Assembly (NCBI GenBank): GCA_009760855.2
Contig: WPIO01000008.1
Coordinates: 10,149,001-10,213,000, forward strand
Direction: 5' to 3'
Source: Cristatella mucedo
Taxonomy: Eukaryota > Bryozoa > Phylactolaemata > Cristatellidae
Length of the DNA stretch: 64,000 bases
Shown: in pieces, positions 46,784 to 57,785 of the stretch
Position numbering within the stretch: the first letter of the stretch is position 1
How the letters are laid out: every line of letters begins with the position of its first letter
Notes under the pieces: model-generated
What the model saw: only the letters and a program-made list of their open reading frames with translations
Database searches by the model: none
Told to the model about the DNA's origin: nothing
Translations under genes and position numbers: made by a program

Positions 46784-46987
46784 TAATTTGATCAAATAAA
46801 ATCAACCTGCACCAGTTTTATTTGTATTGCCTATTTCTGATCTTAGGGCTACTTGTCAAATCATTGTCGAATCACTTGTCAAATCAAGATCAGTTGTCAT
46901 ATAGATCAATTGTCGTATAGGCCGGTTGGTACAGGCCAAAAATTGTCGTAGGGCGATTAGTCACAAGTTCAATTGTCGGTACACCAC

Positions 46988-49900
46988 CCAGAGGCGTTTG
47001 CCTCTTCACCAAATCAAGGCATTCAGTCATCCCACGAAAAGAGTAATGAAAAAGCGCTGACCGCTGGGCGTTAGCGTTGCGCCAGCGTAAACCCTTGTAA
47101 AACATAGCGGTCAAACAGTAAATGAAAATCTGAAGTGCTCAGTACTTTAAGTACAATCATTCAGTCCACTTTCAAGTTATCTTCATCTCTCGAGATTCAA
47201 GCGCTATCGCCGGCGGCTTTTATGGCGTGCTTAATCAAACCAAGTAAGCCGCACGTGACGCGGGGAAACGAGCCACAGTACGACTGACGTGCAGTTGTAC
47301 CCGAGTTCGTCGCTGGCAACCATTAGGACGGCAGTGTCCCCAGCCGTAGGCGACCACGTGGCTCAACGCTGGGAAAAGCATTTAGCATTCAAGCTCTATC
47401 TATTGCCCGACGACGGTGGCTATTAGCTGGCGCTCATTCGCGAGAGTGTGGACCTGCTTGTCGTTTTCTCTGACTGAAGCTACCGCTTAGCGTGAGTGAC
47501 GTTGCGTGCTTTGGCGTCTTTTTTCTTCGTGCGTCTTTGTCGCCTCAGGTTCTGGTGAAAGCGTCGAGAGTGTCGCGATATCTAGAAATACACGAACGTC
47601 TGTACATGACGCTGTTATACTTTTACAATAGTCTATGACAATTTAATAATATGTGTATACGTAAATGATATATTTGTTTACGCGTGAGTAAGTATACGAA
47701 AATGCTTTCACGCACGCGGCATCGAGTTGATTCAGAGCATACAACCTGGGTCTCTCTGGTTACTTAAACCTCGGAGCTCTCAATTAATTTGCCCATAAAC
47801 AATTCCTTCGCAAGTGGAGTGTGAAATGGGCGGCAGTGAATCCTGCAACTTGGTAAAACCATCGCTCACATACCTCAAGCTCCTTGTACAATCGAAAGAG
47901 ACAATCTTTAAACGGTGATGTGTTAGTCCTCTGAAATCGATTAAGAAGCTATATATTATACGGTTGAGAAAAAAGCGTGTGCGCTATGATTTTAATAAAA
48001 AATAATGAAATAATAATTTAATGAATTTAATAATGATGTTATGAAAAACACGCGTACGAACTTTTGCCCCAACATTCTATTAATCTGTTTTTTAACGATA
48101 AAGAATCCCATAGCGCGAAACTACAATGGACAATTTGCAAAAAGACTAACAGTGGCATGGTTTGGTATCAAATATGTTGATTTTAACAATACACCAGCTA
48201 ACCAAATGAGCAAGCTCTTATAAACTGCTTGGCATCGTCTGAGTATGCCCAAATTCTGTGACGTCGTGGTTCCCTTAACCAATCGTCAATTTGGTGTCTG
48301 ATAACCATGTGCATTTGGCACTAACTTACTGGTTTTGAAGAAAACATAAAAGGGGTGTCCACAAAAATATCAGTAATAAAAAAATTTGGTTTAAGAAGTC
48401 AGCTGTAGCTATAATAAGCTGTATAAGTTGGCTTTTAACGGCGCAATACTTTTTATAGGGTTATTGAGGTCATTGCCAATGAACTATTGAAAACAATATG
48501 CCTCCCGAGCTCGTTTAAACGAGCTTGTAGAAGGCTTGTAGGAATCCACCAATCAATCTTCGCAGGAATTTATTGCTAATGCAGCTCTCGCCTTTTAATG
48601 CTAATCGGCGACCGTAGCTTTGAAACCGTTATTATCGCAATGTAATTTTTTCTTCGATCGTTAGATTAACATGTTGGTTTACATCTACGTGATTAATTAA
48701 TTTCATTGTTTACTAACTGCTTTCCATTGGCTGACAAACACTGCTGGAATGAAGGGCATATCGAGCTCGAGCTTCGAGTCCGTCCTGTTGCAGCGTCCTA
48801 TTTGCAGGTCTGCACTCTGTTTTATCCATTTCAGGGAGGTATCCGTAGAAGAACATCAATGGCAAGATTGTTAGATTTAATTCAATCGGCTGAATCGTAA
48901 AAGTTTCCAGTAATGCTTAGAATATAAAAGGCGACATTTAAAGGATACGCGACTTCCTGTGAGAGAACTAGGATGAAAAAATGCGGTAGCATGAGTTTCA
49001 GACTCTTGCAAGGTTGATACTGTAAAGAGACTATAATATCCAGTTAGCTAGGTATAGCGCAATAAGTGAAAGTAACGCTGATACAGCGCGTTGGCTGCTA
49101 TTTAGTATGCTTACGACTTTTCTTTTTATTTATAGGGAAAATCGGATAACGGAAAGACTCTTCACTGCGGCGCAGGAAAACGAATCTGAAGACCTGCGAT
49201 GATGCCCGGATGAGAAAGATCGAAAATAAAAATACGTAGAAGGTTCTACATCCGTTCTTGAAAAAATGGAATCCCTGTGTTTGTGACGCCGTTCTTGGTG
49301 GAAATGCTAACTTGCAGAGCAACTACTTGAACCAGGCTAGCCTGGGGTGCCTGTCCTACGGTTGACTAGTTAAATTAATTTCATCTGCCCGCACGTCTGG
49401 AGCAGTGGCGGGTGGTATGATTTATAGCTTGTGAATAGACTTATTGAGCGACGAGCAACGAGGTTACTTGCAAATTTTCACAAAGTTCTTAACGGTTGCA
49501 CCGAATTCTCTGGGCATGCACTGCCCAGAGTTCTCGGTAGCACTTAGGACACTGAAGCGCGTTCAACAATACGAAACTCAGAAGCAGTAGCATCGTGAAG
49601 TCTCTGTTTAGGCCTACGAATTTTTTTTCGTCTCAAGGTACAGTTAAAGTCTGAATTTTAGATAGCTAATGAACTGCGAATCAAATGTTAGATGCGAACT
49701 TAATGGCAGATGGAGTAGGGAATTCTACCAAACGTTTCGTTTTGTGAATACGCGATTTTTATGAGAACAAACAATTCCTGTAGCTTAATGGTCGTCGGAC
49801 TGGTGAACCGTCAACTGCGGAGCTGACTCGTACCAGCCGAGAAAGTGATCTAATCAGGTGTTTCTCGACTTCTATCAGTTAACTTACCTAATGAATGGCA

Positions 49901-50082
49901 TCATAGCAGAATTAATTCACGAATATCATGATTAACTCATGCCAACAACTGGGTCTGATCACAAACAGGAGATTAATCTCATGGCTGCAGTGAGATCTGT
50001 TTGGTTAATGTTGAGCACAAGGGGAGTAGCCTCGGCTCCCACAGAATAGTATATCCAATCTTTAGATTTCCAAGATAAAATA
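46988..50082. other. No recognisable gene
   Basis: Three kilobases of AT-rich sequence with only short ORFs. An imperfect hairpin (about 16-bp arms) lies near 49501-49537. A sequence near 49782-49830 has an A-box-like TAGCTTAATGG but no good B box, so it is not called. Confidence 0.5.
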
Positions 50083-50129
50083 GGCAGCAGCAGCGGCAGC
50101 GGCAGCGGCAGCGGCAGCGGCAGCGGCAG
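50083..50129. repeat. (GGCAGC)n hexanucleotide tract
   Basis: About seven GGCAGC units. Confidence 0.9.
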
Positions 50130-50529
50130 AGAGGATAGCGCTTGGTAGCGAGGGTTTTTCGTTAACAGATATCGGTTTCACTACGTGGGACACATATACG
50201 AGACACCGTGGGTAAGCGTAAAAGTTCCTATCTGCTTTTTGAATTAATACAAATTCATTAGTCGCTCGAGCACGACCACAATGAGAAAGCCTAGCTAAAA
50301 TTGACGTGGGCCTCTGAGTCCCGGATGAATTAGTGCGCATCGTTTGTGTCAGCAAGAGCTGGAACGGTTCGTCGGTCGAATGTAGTTCTTCAGTCCACTT
50401 GGTCACGTTAAATGCAGACACGGCCCATACTCGCACGTAGTCGTAATAGCTAGTATAAGCAAACTCGCTGGCCGACAGTTTATGATATTGATAGTTTAAT
50501 TAGGTGTATGGATGGTAGTGGATTTGATT

Positions 50530-50940
50530 TAGGGAAATGAGCGTAGGTGCGTAGCCATAGACTCTCATCCCACTAAACGTCGTTCACAGAACCATTGCCC
50601 CAGATTAGCAGGTAGAGAAAGCAGCCGAGCTGAGTCATCGCCTTATAACTAGGGCTCTAGAACTTTGCTCTGGCCGTATTGCTAGGGCTCTAGAGCGGTC
50701 GCATGGCCGTATTGCTAGGGATCTACAGCTGTCGCATGGACGTATATTTTGGTTCTAGGGTTAGCCATTGCGATGCAGCTAGGTTCAAGAGCTGTTCTGT
50801 GAACACGAGTTTGCAAATAAAGGTAGGCGCTTGGCGTGAGACCCGTATCTTACTACACATCGCTCGCGGAGCCCTAGATTAGCAGCTAGAGAAAGCGGCG
50901 GAGCTGAGCTCTGGCCGCATAGCTACGTTCCGATGATGTG
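50530..50940. repeat. Imperfect direct repeats (about 290-bp spacing, plus about 47-bp units)
   Basis: AGATTAGCAGGTAGAGAAAG near 50603 recurs as AGATTAGCAGCTAGAGAAAG near 50877, with similar flanks. Between them GGCCGTATTGCTAGGG-type units repeat at about 50672 and 50705, with a decayed third. This looks like an old, layered duplication. Confidence 0.6.
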
Positions 50941-52284
50941 CCACGGTGCTATGGCTGAGCTTCACAGTCGTGGTGTGGCCGCATAACTAGTTTCGGGCTC
51001 TTTGAACGAATCCTAAACCTCAAAGGCGACCGGTAGTCTCAACGGGTGGCCTGAGGCAATCTACACCAATCTGTTGCCAGTGATCGAACAGCAGAACGCG
51101 CTGGCTCTTGCGACAGAGGGCCTACCAGGGCATGCAACAGGCAGCGTGTCAGGCGTCACACATAAGAAAAGCCCGAGAAGGCTAAGATAGGAGTGACCAA
51201 GCTAGTGACGGCGCACATCGCCGCGCTCTGTGAATGCCGACTAATCGATCAACACGAGCAATCTAGGCCAGAGCCTAGCTGCGTTTGCACGGCAGACTTT
51301 CGTCCTGACAGACGCAGACTTTCCTCCTAGCTAGGACGCTTACAGGACAGATTTAGTCCTGCCCACGACAGATTTGATGGCCGACTTAGTCCCGCCCACA
51401 GCCCGTGCTCTAAGCCGGGAGATTGGTATGAAAGAGAGTTTCCCCAAAAAGAACGCCAAGCCGACACCGGCAGCAGTTATAGGTTCGCCACTGCATTCAT
51501 TATTGTAGAGTAGCATTAGAAGAATATAAATAAAAGAAAGATAAGCATTTTACAAACACTTTTTCGGGAAAGGAGCAGTACCAAGTAGTGTTCGCGGTTA
51601 CAGGTGTGCGGGCCTGTGGTGCTAAGTAATGTGCGCTGTTAGGGGTTTGTTGGTGGATTTGATAAACAGACGCACGGGATATTCTATGTAGAAAAGGCTG
51701 AAGTACTGGTTTCTATGCACAAGCATCCAATATTCAAGGACTTACTCTGACCGCCTCGACGTACTCGCGCCTTCGAAGGTCAGCCATTTTTATCGAGACA
51801 GTGGGGTGGGTGTGCGTGACGAGCCCCCGTAGTTTTGATTGGTCGGCTGGACGAACGAGGAGCCAAAAAGTACAGACAGATTCTCCTTCTGATGAGTCTG
51901 CAGACTTGGCTCCTCCCCCAAAATGTTTTGACGTATAGTGACGTAGTAGCCCAAATCTGTGGGAGAATCCGTGGGAAACGCTGCCGTTCGCAGGCAGCGT
52001 AGGTAGTCCTATAGGCACTCGCAGCACTAACACTTCGCCGGCTCACGCTGCGCACGGCGGCCGCGACGGTAGTTATGGAGAGCACCGCTTTCAATGCCCG
52101 TGGTCGCATGTTAAACTTTCAAAGGCGAAAAGACAGAGAATCCTTCCTTTATGCGCCCATTTTTTTGAGAATGGTTGGACACTTTTATGGGTCCAGATAA
52201 ATTCTCCGAAAGTGGAGCAGCACAGGCATTAGTGCGTGCGTCAGTGATACCACGTGTCTAGCTTACTGCGATTCCTCCTCTTAT
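50941..52284. other. No recognisable gene
   Basis: Overlapping minus-strand ORFs at 51734-52109 have no motif or splice support. Confidence 0.5.
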
Positions 52285-52590
52285 TCAGAGCTCCTGGCCC
52301 GTGCCCTCAATCGCCTGCAACTGGTGCAAAGCTCCTCAGCTCGTCGGGCCCTGTCTTCGAAGGCGTATCTGCCGTATCTTACAATTCTGTCTGAGTTTCG
52401 CTGGGTCCCTGTCAAGTATTTATTGCATGCTGACACTGTGCATGTCACCCTAACCATGTTATTCATGTTGTTTATAAAGCGTGGTACCACTCACCATTTG
52501 ATCGCGTTTCCTATGCAGCAAATGCAAAGTGCCTAGAAAGAGATTGAGTTCTGCGAGGGCGCTATATCAAACGCATTATTATTACTAACA
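52285..52590 (+). mobile_element. Internally deleted L2-like LINE copy
   Basis: Reads LNRLQLVQSSSAR from the RT C-terminal part, then jumps into the 3' UTR (TGCATGCTGACACTGTGCAT) and ends with GCCTAGAAAGAGATTGAG, GCGCTATATCAAA and a short ATT tail. Confidence 0.75.
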
Positions 52591-52609
52591 TACATAATCG
52601 ATTTCAAGA

Positions 52610-53190
52610 CGCCTAGTCCGGCTTACCGGTCACTTCTTTTGCTACGAACCGCGCCTACGTGTCAGACCATTGCTTGCTTCTCCCGTGTGCTCTCGCGAAA
52701 CCCGCTCCGCTCAGCGTGACGTCGTCTCGTGCCCTAAACTGAAATTGTTTGATGATCGAGCCTTCAGCTCGCGTGCTCCGAAAGTCAGGTCTCGCATTCG
52801 GGTGCTGTCACTACTTGCACTGACCTTGCAGCAGTCAAGTCTCAGCTCAAGATGCATCTGTTCTCGTAAGCCTTCTCTTCACTGCAGTGAACTGGTCTTC
52901 CCGTGTTAAGGTTTTCTTTGCATGCATATCCATGCACGACTCAGCGTACGTTACAAGCCAGAGAGAGGTCTTACTAACCGGCGGCCATAAGTTTATTCGT
53001 GCTTGCTTTAGCATGCTGGCCTAAGCATGCTACTTGTCTGCTTTTGCATTTGTGATACTATGCATATCATTAAACCTTGGGTACAGATACTCTGGCAGCG
53101 AGTTTTAAACTGTCCTTTGTAGAGATCTGATTATCCTCGGGCGCTACATAAAAGACATATTATTATGTTACTATTATTACTCGGAAGTCT
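52610..53190 (+). mobile_element. Second L2-like LINE subfamily, ORF2 end and 3' UTR
   Basis: Contains PKLKLFDDRAFSSRAPKV, the GDRAFSxxAPxxWN block of LINE ORF2, later a lysine/serine tail, and ends with GATTATCCTCGGGCGCTACA and TAAAAGACATATTATTATG. It is distinct in sequence from the 20.7-kb type. Confidence 0.65.
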
Positions 53191-53859
53191 CCTCGCAGCA
53201 AGCGTGCATGCTCCACTACTAGTGTCGTGGAGCTCAGCTGCACATTGAAAAGGTGGGGCATTAGGTTTAACCCCGGGTGGAGCCTTGTTTCGTCATCTGC
53301 GTCGCGACTGATGACCAATCGCGTAGATGACACAGGTCTGGTCGTTAAAAGTTGCTATGCTCGCGAACGCGTCACTCGTGTCGCTTCGAGCATGGTGGCG
53401 CCGCCGATTAAATCGATCCCCCAGTAACAATTTCAAGAACCTCGATGAAAAAAAAGCAGCCTTGCTGTCGTTGCATGTCCGGCAGCGCGTCCGGAGCTGC
53501 GGGGCCGTCTTCGCGCCGAAATTGAAACGGCCCAGGGGAGGCGCGAAACGGCCGGCCCAGGCGAGACTGACGGCCGCTGGCGGCCCCTAGACCAGAGCTT
53601 TGCTCGCTTGGTCAGACGGTGCTAGCTACGTCTGAAGGACTGTCGCCGTAACAAAGTCACGCGCAGTTAGGTCGCCAAGCTAGCCGATGGCGGCCGCGAG
53701 AAGCCGCACCGCTCCCCGCACGCGGAGCGGTGCCTGTCGTGAGCGAGCGAGCGCGCGCGCGCCGCTGCCGCCGATCTCTGCTGCGCCGGCGTCTAAGCCG
53801 GCGCTGCTGTCGCGACAGCAGAAGCGGCGCCGCTTCGTTGCAGCAGCTGCGGCGACCGA

Positions 53860-54048
53860 GCGCCGCCTCCGCTCCTCGTCGTACTGCCTCGCGTCGGCGG
53901 CCAGGTCCCAGCAGTGCACGCACAGTCCGTTTCGCAGCGTGGCAGAGGCACCGCCGCCGCCGCCGCCGCCGCTTTCGTCCTTGTCGTCGTCGTCGTCCAT
54001 CTCCCGACGACAATGAGCTCGAGCGCAACGAGACAGCTTCCGGTGCCG
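53860..54048 (-). CDS. Cysteine module similar to the one at 26.9 kb (partial ORF)
   Basis: Within a 129-codon minus-strand ORF (54069-53680): KLSRCARAHCRREMDD, an Asp/Gly-rich loop, then LRNGLCVHCWDLAADA and a charged Arg/Glu segment. The pattern R-C-x-R-x-x-C-[HR]-R ... N-G-L-C-x-x-C-W-x-L-A-A is shared with 26.9 kb, but the loop is longer here and one cysteine (before N-G-L-C) is absent. It is RING-like by spacing but incomplete. Its exon boundaries are unclear. It lies 1.4 kb downstream of the RING exon on the same strand and might belong to the same gene. Confidence 0.35.
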
Positions 54049-54320
54049 TAGCCGCCACAGCTTGAGCAAGAGGCAGCCGTCCGCGGGTGTTGCAGGCCCG
54101 GCCGCTCCGGCGGCGGTGGCGGCGGGCGGTGCGGCCGCTTCCGCAGTTACGCGTGACGGCTCGGACGTGGTCCTGCCGCACCGCTGACGGTGCGTCGGGA
54201 CGAGCGGATCGCCGCCCGAGTCGCCGTGCGTCCGCGGAGGCGCGGTGTCTGCAACCGGAGAGGCGAAGGCGTGAGCGCGCTGCTCCGAGCGAGGGCGCGG
54301 TCGTGGCGGCGGCGGCTGCA

Positions 54321-54332
54321 GTGGCGGCGGCG

Positions 54333-54382
<50 letters not shown>
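54321..54382. repeat. (GGC)n trinucleotide tract
   Basis: About 20 units, slightly interrupted at the 5' side. Confidence 0.95.
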
Positions 54383-54384
<2 letters not shown>

Positions 54385-55463
54385 AAGAGCCTCGCGGCAG
54401 CGAAATAGCAGACGAGCGGCTCGCTATCAGTGCAAAGCCCTGTGCCATGCAAAGCTAGAGGCGCCAACGTGCGATTGGCGATAGCGCCTAGCGAAGCCTC
54501 GAAGTAAAATATTCGCCGCTCTCCGCTTGAAACTTCGCCCAATCATCAGAACTAGCCTGCGGCCGCGACTGATTCGGCAGGCGAGTCCAGCGGGCTTTGC
54601 AATGGGAGCGGGGGTGAGAGGTTAGCTCGCTTGCAGCCGGGGGGGGGGGGGGTGCAGAGTCACCTAGCAGCGCTTCCCGACGTTACAACAACAAATCAGT
54701 TACGCGTTTCACATAGGCCGAAATGCGGCTCTGCTAGCTGCAAAAAATCGCAGACAGTGCGTTTTCCCGGTTTGTTTTTAGCGAGACAAATAGCGATCCC
54801 CTTGGGAAGTCTGCCATAGGAAGTCTGCCCCTGCCGCTGGTCGGCGTTGCCGTCGTCGCAGCGGAATGTTCGCTTACCTGCTCGCACGCTGTTCGCGAGG
54901 CAGCAGCAGAACCGAGGTCGCGCTGATCGATGGCACTTGCCGCCAAGAGTGCTGGTGTTCTGCAATGCCAGAGGGAGAGCGTCGGCGAGATTGAGAACGG
55001 GACTTCGCTCAGTTTAGCGGGCGCAGTTCCAGGCTGGACAGAAGCGTGGCAAGCGTCCAACCCGCGGCAAGCGTGTGAATGCAGCGTAGAGCCCGACGCT
55101 TCGGACCGCGTTAAGCGGCCGGCACCGCGGCGGCGGTAGCGGTGGATGGCAGCCCGCGCGATAGCCCGCTCGTCATCGGAAAGTGCGCTCGGCCTGCACG
55201 TGGGCGGCGATAGCAAGCAAGATGGCCGGTTTGGGGAGGGAGCGGCGAGTGATGACTCAACCGAGGAGCCTAGGAGCGCCGGCGGTCGAGGGTCGCTTGG
55301 GCTGGAGCAAGGCCGCGCCGCAATCTCCCGCGGACGCGCAAAAGAGCTCCACCGGAGCTGCGCGCGTCTTCCGGCCCTGGCCGCCCGCCGCCGCCGTTGC
55401 ATCGGATGCGGCTGCGACCGAGAAAAAACTGGAGCGGCTGCGGCGTCGTCTGCGGCTGCTCAC

Positions 55464-55904
55464 CGCTGCGTCGTCTGACCGACCGAGGACGAGAGTGTCG
55501 CTGCCGCCGCCGCCGCGACGGTCGCCGCCGCGACGGTCGCCGCCGCGACGGTCGCCGTCCGATTCCGGCGGGGGCGGCGGCGGCGGCGCGCTGGGCTCCA
55601 CCCGCCGCCAGAGAACCGTCGGCAGTCGGCAGCGCGGGCACGGAGCGGCTCGCGCCTCGTGGCAGCTCGCCAGCGCCTCGAGCTCGCACTGGCGACACAG
55701 GTTGTGCTCGCAGCCCGTCGGCTCCACGTCGGACCGCTCTCTGAGGCAGACGCAGCAGCAGCGCTCTGGCGGCGTCAGCCGCATGGCTTCCTCGAAGGCG
55801 CACCGACGTAGGTAGACAGGCAGCTGCAGCGTCGCGTTCCCACCGAACTGACTCGTCGGCATATGCGCGCCTGGCGCCAGCGAGACGACGCCGATCATAG
55901 ACAT
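55464..55904 (-). CDS. RING-finger protein, candidate first coding exon
   Basis: ATG at 55904, 147 codons to a GCAGCG/GTGAGC donor in phase 0. A complete C3HC4 RING is visible: C50-x2-C53-x11-C65-x-H67-x2-C70-x2-C73-x15-C89-x2-C92 (CCVC, GCEHNLCRQC, CPRC). RING domains of this type bind two zinc ions and usually act as ubiquitin E3 ligases by recruiting an E2. Residues 20-43 (FGGNATLQLPVYLRR...) are mixed and look globular. After the RING come a Pro run and a GDRRG repeat from a 15-bp tandem repeat. If unspliced, the ORF continues to 55257 through an Arg/Ser stretch. An acceptor-like TTTTTCCAG lies upstream at about 55915-55925, so the ATG may be in an exon with 5' UTR. No closer family was recognised. 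Confidence 0.65.
55508..55558. repeat. 15-bp tandem repeat inside the RING-protein ORF
   Basis: CGCCGCGACGGTCGC repeats about three times and encodes RRGGD units on the minus strand. It keeps the frame. Confidence 0.85.
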
Positions 55905-56130
55905 ACGTCAGCGCTGGCTGGAAAAACCAAGCGGCGAGCTTGCGGCGGGCCTTCCCCGGCGCGTCGAGCGGCCGCTTTCGGTAGCTCCGTCTCGGCGCCG
56001 CGAAAGCGGCCGCAAGTTGGACGCCCTCTCGCCAGCTAGCGACGGCGGCGAGCGCGGCGGTCGCTTTGCGAAGTAGCCGGCCGCGCTCGGCGAAAAGCGA
56101 TCCGCGGATCCAGAAGCGTCCGCGCGGCCG

Positions 56131-56193
56131 ATGCAGCGGCGGCTCCCGCCGAGTCGCCGAGCGCTGTCGGAGGAGGCGGAAGACGAGCGGCAG
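56131..56193 (+). CDS. Weak candidate first exon, divergent to the RING gene
   Basis: ATG followed by 21 codons (ends SEEAEDERQ) and a GCAG/GTGAGG donor in phase 0. It starts 227 bases from the RING ATG, on the opposite strand, in the same CpG island. A short, Arg-rich peptide with no recognisable domain; a chance match is likely enough. Confidence 0.2.
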
Positions 56194-56700
56194 GTGAGGG
56201 TCGCAACCTTCAGATGGACGCGGCGGCGGCGGCCGCAGCGGCGGCTCGAGCGCCGCCCCTTCGCGGGGGCGGAGCAGCCGCCGCGGCGTCCGCATCGCGC
56301 CCTCCTCGTCGTCGGCGGGGGCGGCCCGCTTGTGCTCCGGTCATGAGCTCAGGTACGATAACCGCAGCCGTGCCGCCGATACGGCAGCAGCAGCAGCAGC
56401 GGCAGCAGCTGCTGCAGGTAGCTGCTGCCGTGCCAGAGTGCCCACCCCGCCCCCGTACTCCGATGTGCGCACGGCCGCACGCGGTCGCTCAGCGAACGTA
56501 AATGCAAGAGAGGCCGCAACAGCTGGGCTGATGTAGAAGTGGCGAGTTTTTTTTTTATCACAAACACACCGAAAGCGGCCGTGTGCTTTCGTTTCGCATT
56601 TTCAAGCCGATGCCGAGCTTCGTGCGCTTGCTTCCGTCACCGGCGACGGAAGGCCAGGCGAGCGGAGCATCATGGCGGCGTCCCAAAAGGGATGCACTTT

Positions 56701-57354
56701 CGTTGCCTAAAATGCTGCAGCAATTTCACTTCTCCCGCGAAGTGCGTAAGCTTCAGAGACCGAAAGAGAGTCTCCGCTGTCTACATCTCACCCAATCGAA
56801 TGGGTTCGACTGGACGAGCAGACGAGACCTTCGCAGAACGGGAATCCCTCATAGGCCGCAATGATCTCGCCTCTCCAGACCACCCAGTCACTCTCTCGCT
56901 TGCTCTCTCTCTCCCTCCTCGCTGTCTCTCTCTCCAGCCCCCATCTTTGTGTCGCCTTCTGTCTCGAGCTCTCTCGCGCTAACCGACCGCCGACAGTGCT
57001 TAGCTATCTTCAACGAGCTTCGTGCGCTCAAGCCCTGCAGACGCAGAACTGCATTCCCTAGACGTGGCTTCTTTCGTCATTCACCCGTCGCGACCTTGAC
57101 CCTACGCTTCTCCAGGAGGCTCTGCCCAGTGCAGACGGCCCAAATTGGCTGCTGAAGAGCTTCAAACTATAGTCAGCGGCGCCGGAGGCATTATTATTTG
57201 GTCTAAAATAAGATACTGACAGAGTGACAGAGTGACTGAGTGCCTCGAAAAGGCGCTCGCTGTGCACGACCCAGGGCGCCGGCGTGAGTGCTGCAGTAGG
57301 CTTTATTTACTGTCTACTGCAGGCTGGGTGAAATCCACCGAAAAAATACTAGCT
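56701..57354. other. No recognisable gene; pyrimidine-rich patch
   Basis: CTCTCTC-rich sequence at about 56890-56960. No supported exon. Confidence 0.5.
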
Positions 57355-57513
57355 GATCAAGCAGCCTCTTTTGTATAGCCGCAGAAGAGCCTTACAGGCT
57401 ATCACCGCCGCTTGCAGCTGCAATAAATGATCGCCCACCGCAAAATTCGAACCAACAACTTAGGGACCGAGGTCGAGAAAAGTAACCGCCTTACCTAGTG
57501 TGCTATCGCGGCT
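57355..57513 (-). mobile_element. SINE-A copy ending at a minisatellite
   Basis: Minus strand: head with B box GGTTCGAATTT (57452-57442), then body GCAGCTGCAAGCGGCGGTGA and AGCCTGTAAGGCTCTTC. Its 5' end abuts the (GGAGA)n array directly. Confidence 0.8.
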
Positions 57514-57785
57514 CAGGAGAGGAGAGGAGAGGAGAGGAGAGGAGAAGAGGAGAAGAGGGGAGAGGAGAGGAGAGGAGAAGAGGGGAGAGGAGAGGAGAGG
57601 AGAGGAGAGGAGAGGAGAGGAGAAGAGGGGAGAGGAGAGGAGAGGAGAAGAGGGGAGAGGAGAGGAGAGGAGAAGAGGGGAGAGGAGAGGAGAAGGGAAG
57701 AGGGGAGAGGAGAGGAGAGGAGAGGAGAAGAGGGGAGAGGAGAGGAGAGGAGAGGGGAGGAGAGGAGAGGACAGGAGAGGAGAGA
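57514..57785. repeat. (GGAGA)n minisatellite with AGAAGAGGGG variants
   Basis: About 270 bases of 5-bp units in higher-order groups. It is a pure purine strand; the long Gly/Glu/Arg and Ser/Pro/Leu ORFs here are artefacts of the repeat. Confidence 0.95.

Larger units (their letters stand above)
45840..46987 (-). mobile_element. Mutator-like (MULE) DNA transposon with terminal inverted repeats
   Basis: About 1.15 kb, bounded by related inverted sequences: the left end (45840-45995) and the reverse complement of the right end (46878-46987) share CCTACGACAATT, GGCCTGTACC and TATACGACAATTGATCTATATG-type blocks. The left end also has sub-terminal near-repeats of the same words. CCAGAGG flanks both ends (45833-45839 and 46988-46994), a possible target duplication (7 bases; MULEs usually make about 9). 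The interior encodes only a short transposase C-terminal remnant and AT-rich DNA, so it is a deletion derivative. Confidence 0.65.
53191..56700. other. CpG-rich island 5 (large)
   Basis: About 3.5 kb of CG-dense sequence with the cysteine module at about 53.9 kb, a (GGC)n tract, a 14-base poly(G) at 54639-54652, and the RING exon at 55904-55464. Confidence 0.55.

Noticed and set aside
49782-49860. Another tRNA-like SINE head
   Set aside because: An A-box-like word is present but no acceptable B box or shared body.
53657-54448. 263-codon minus-strand ORF with a poly-Ala run
   Set aside because: It is in a different frame from the cysteine module and consists mainly of Ala/Arg from (GGC)n and GC-rich DNA.
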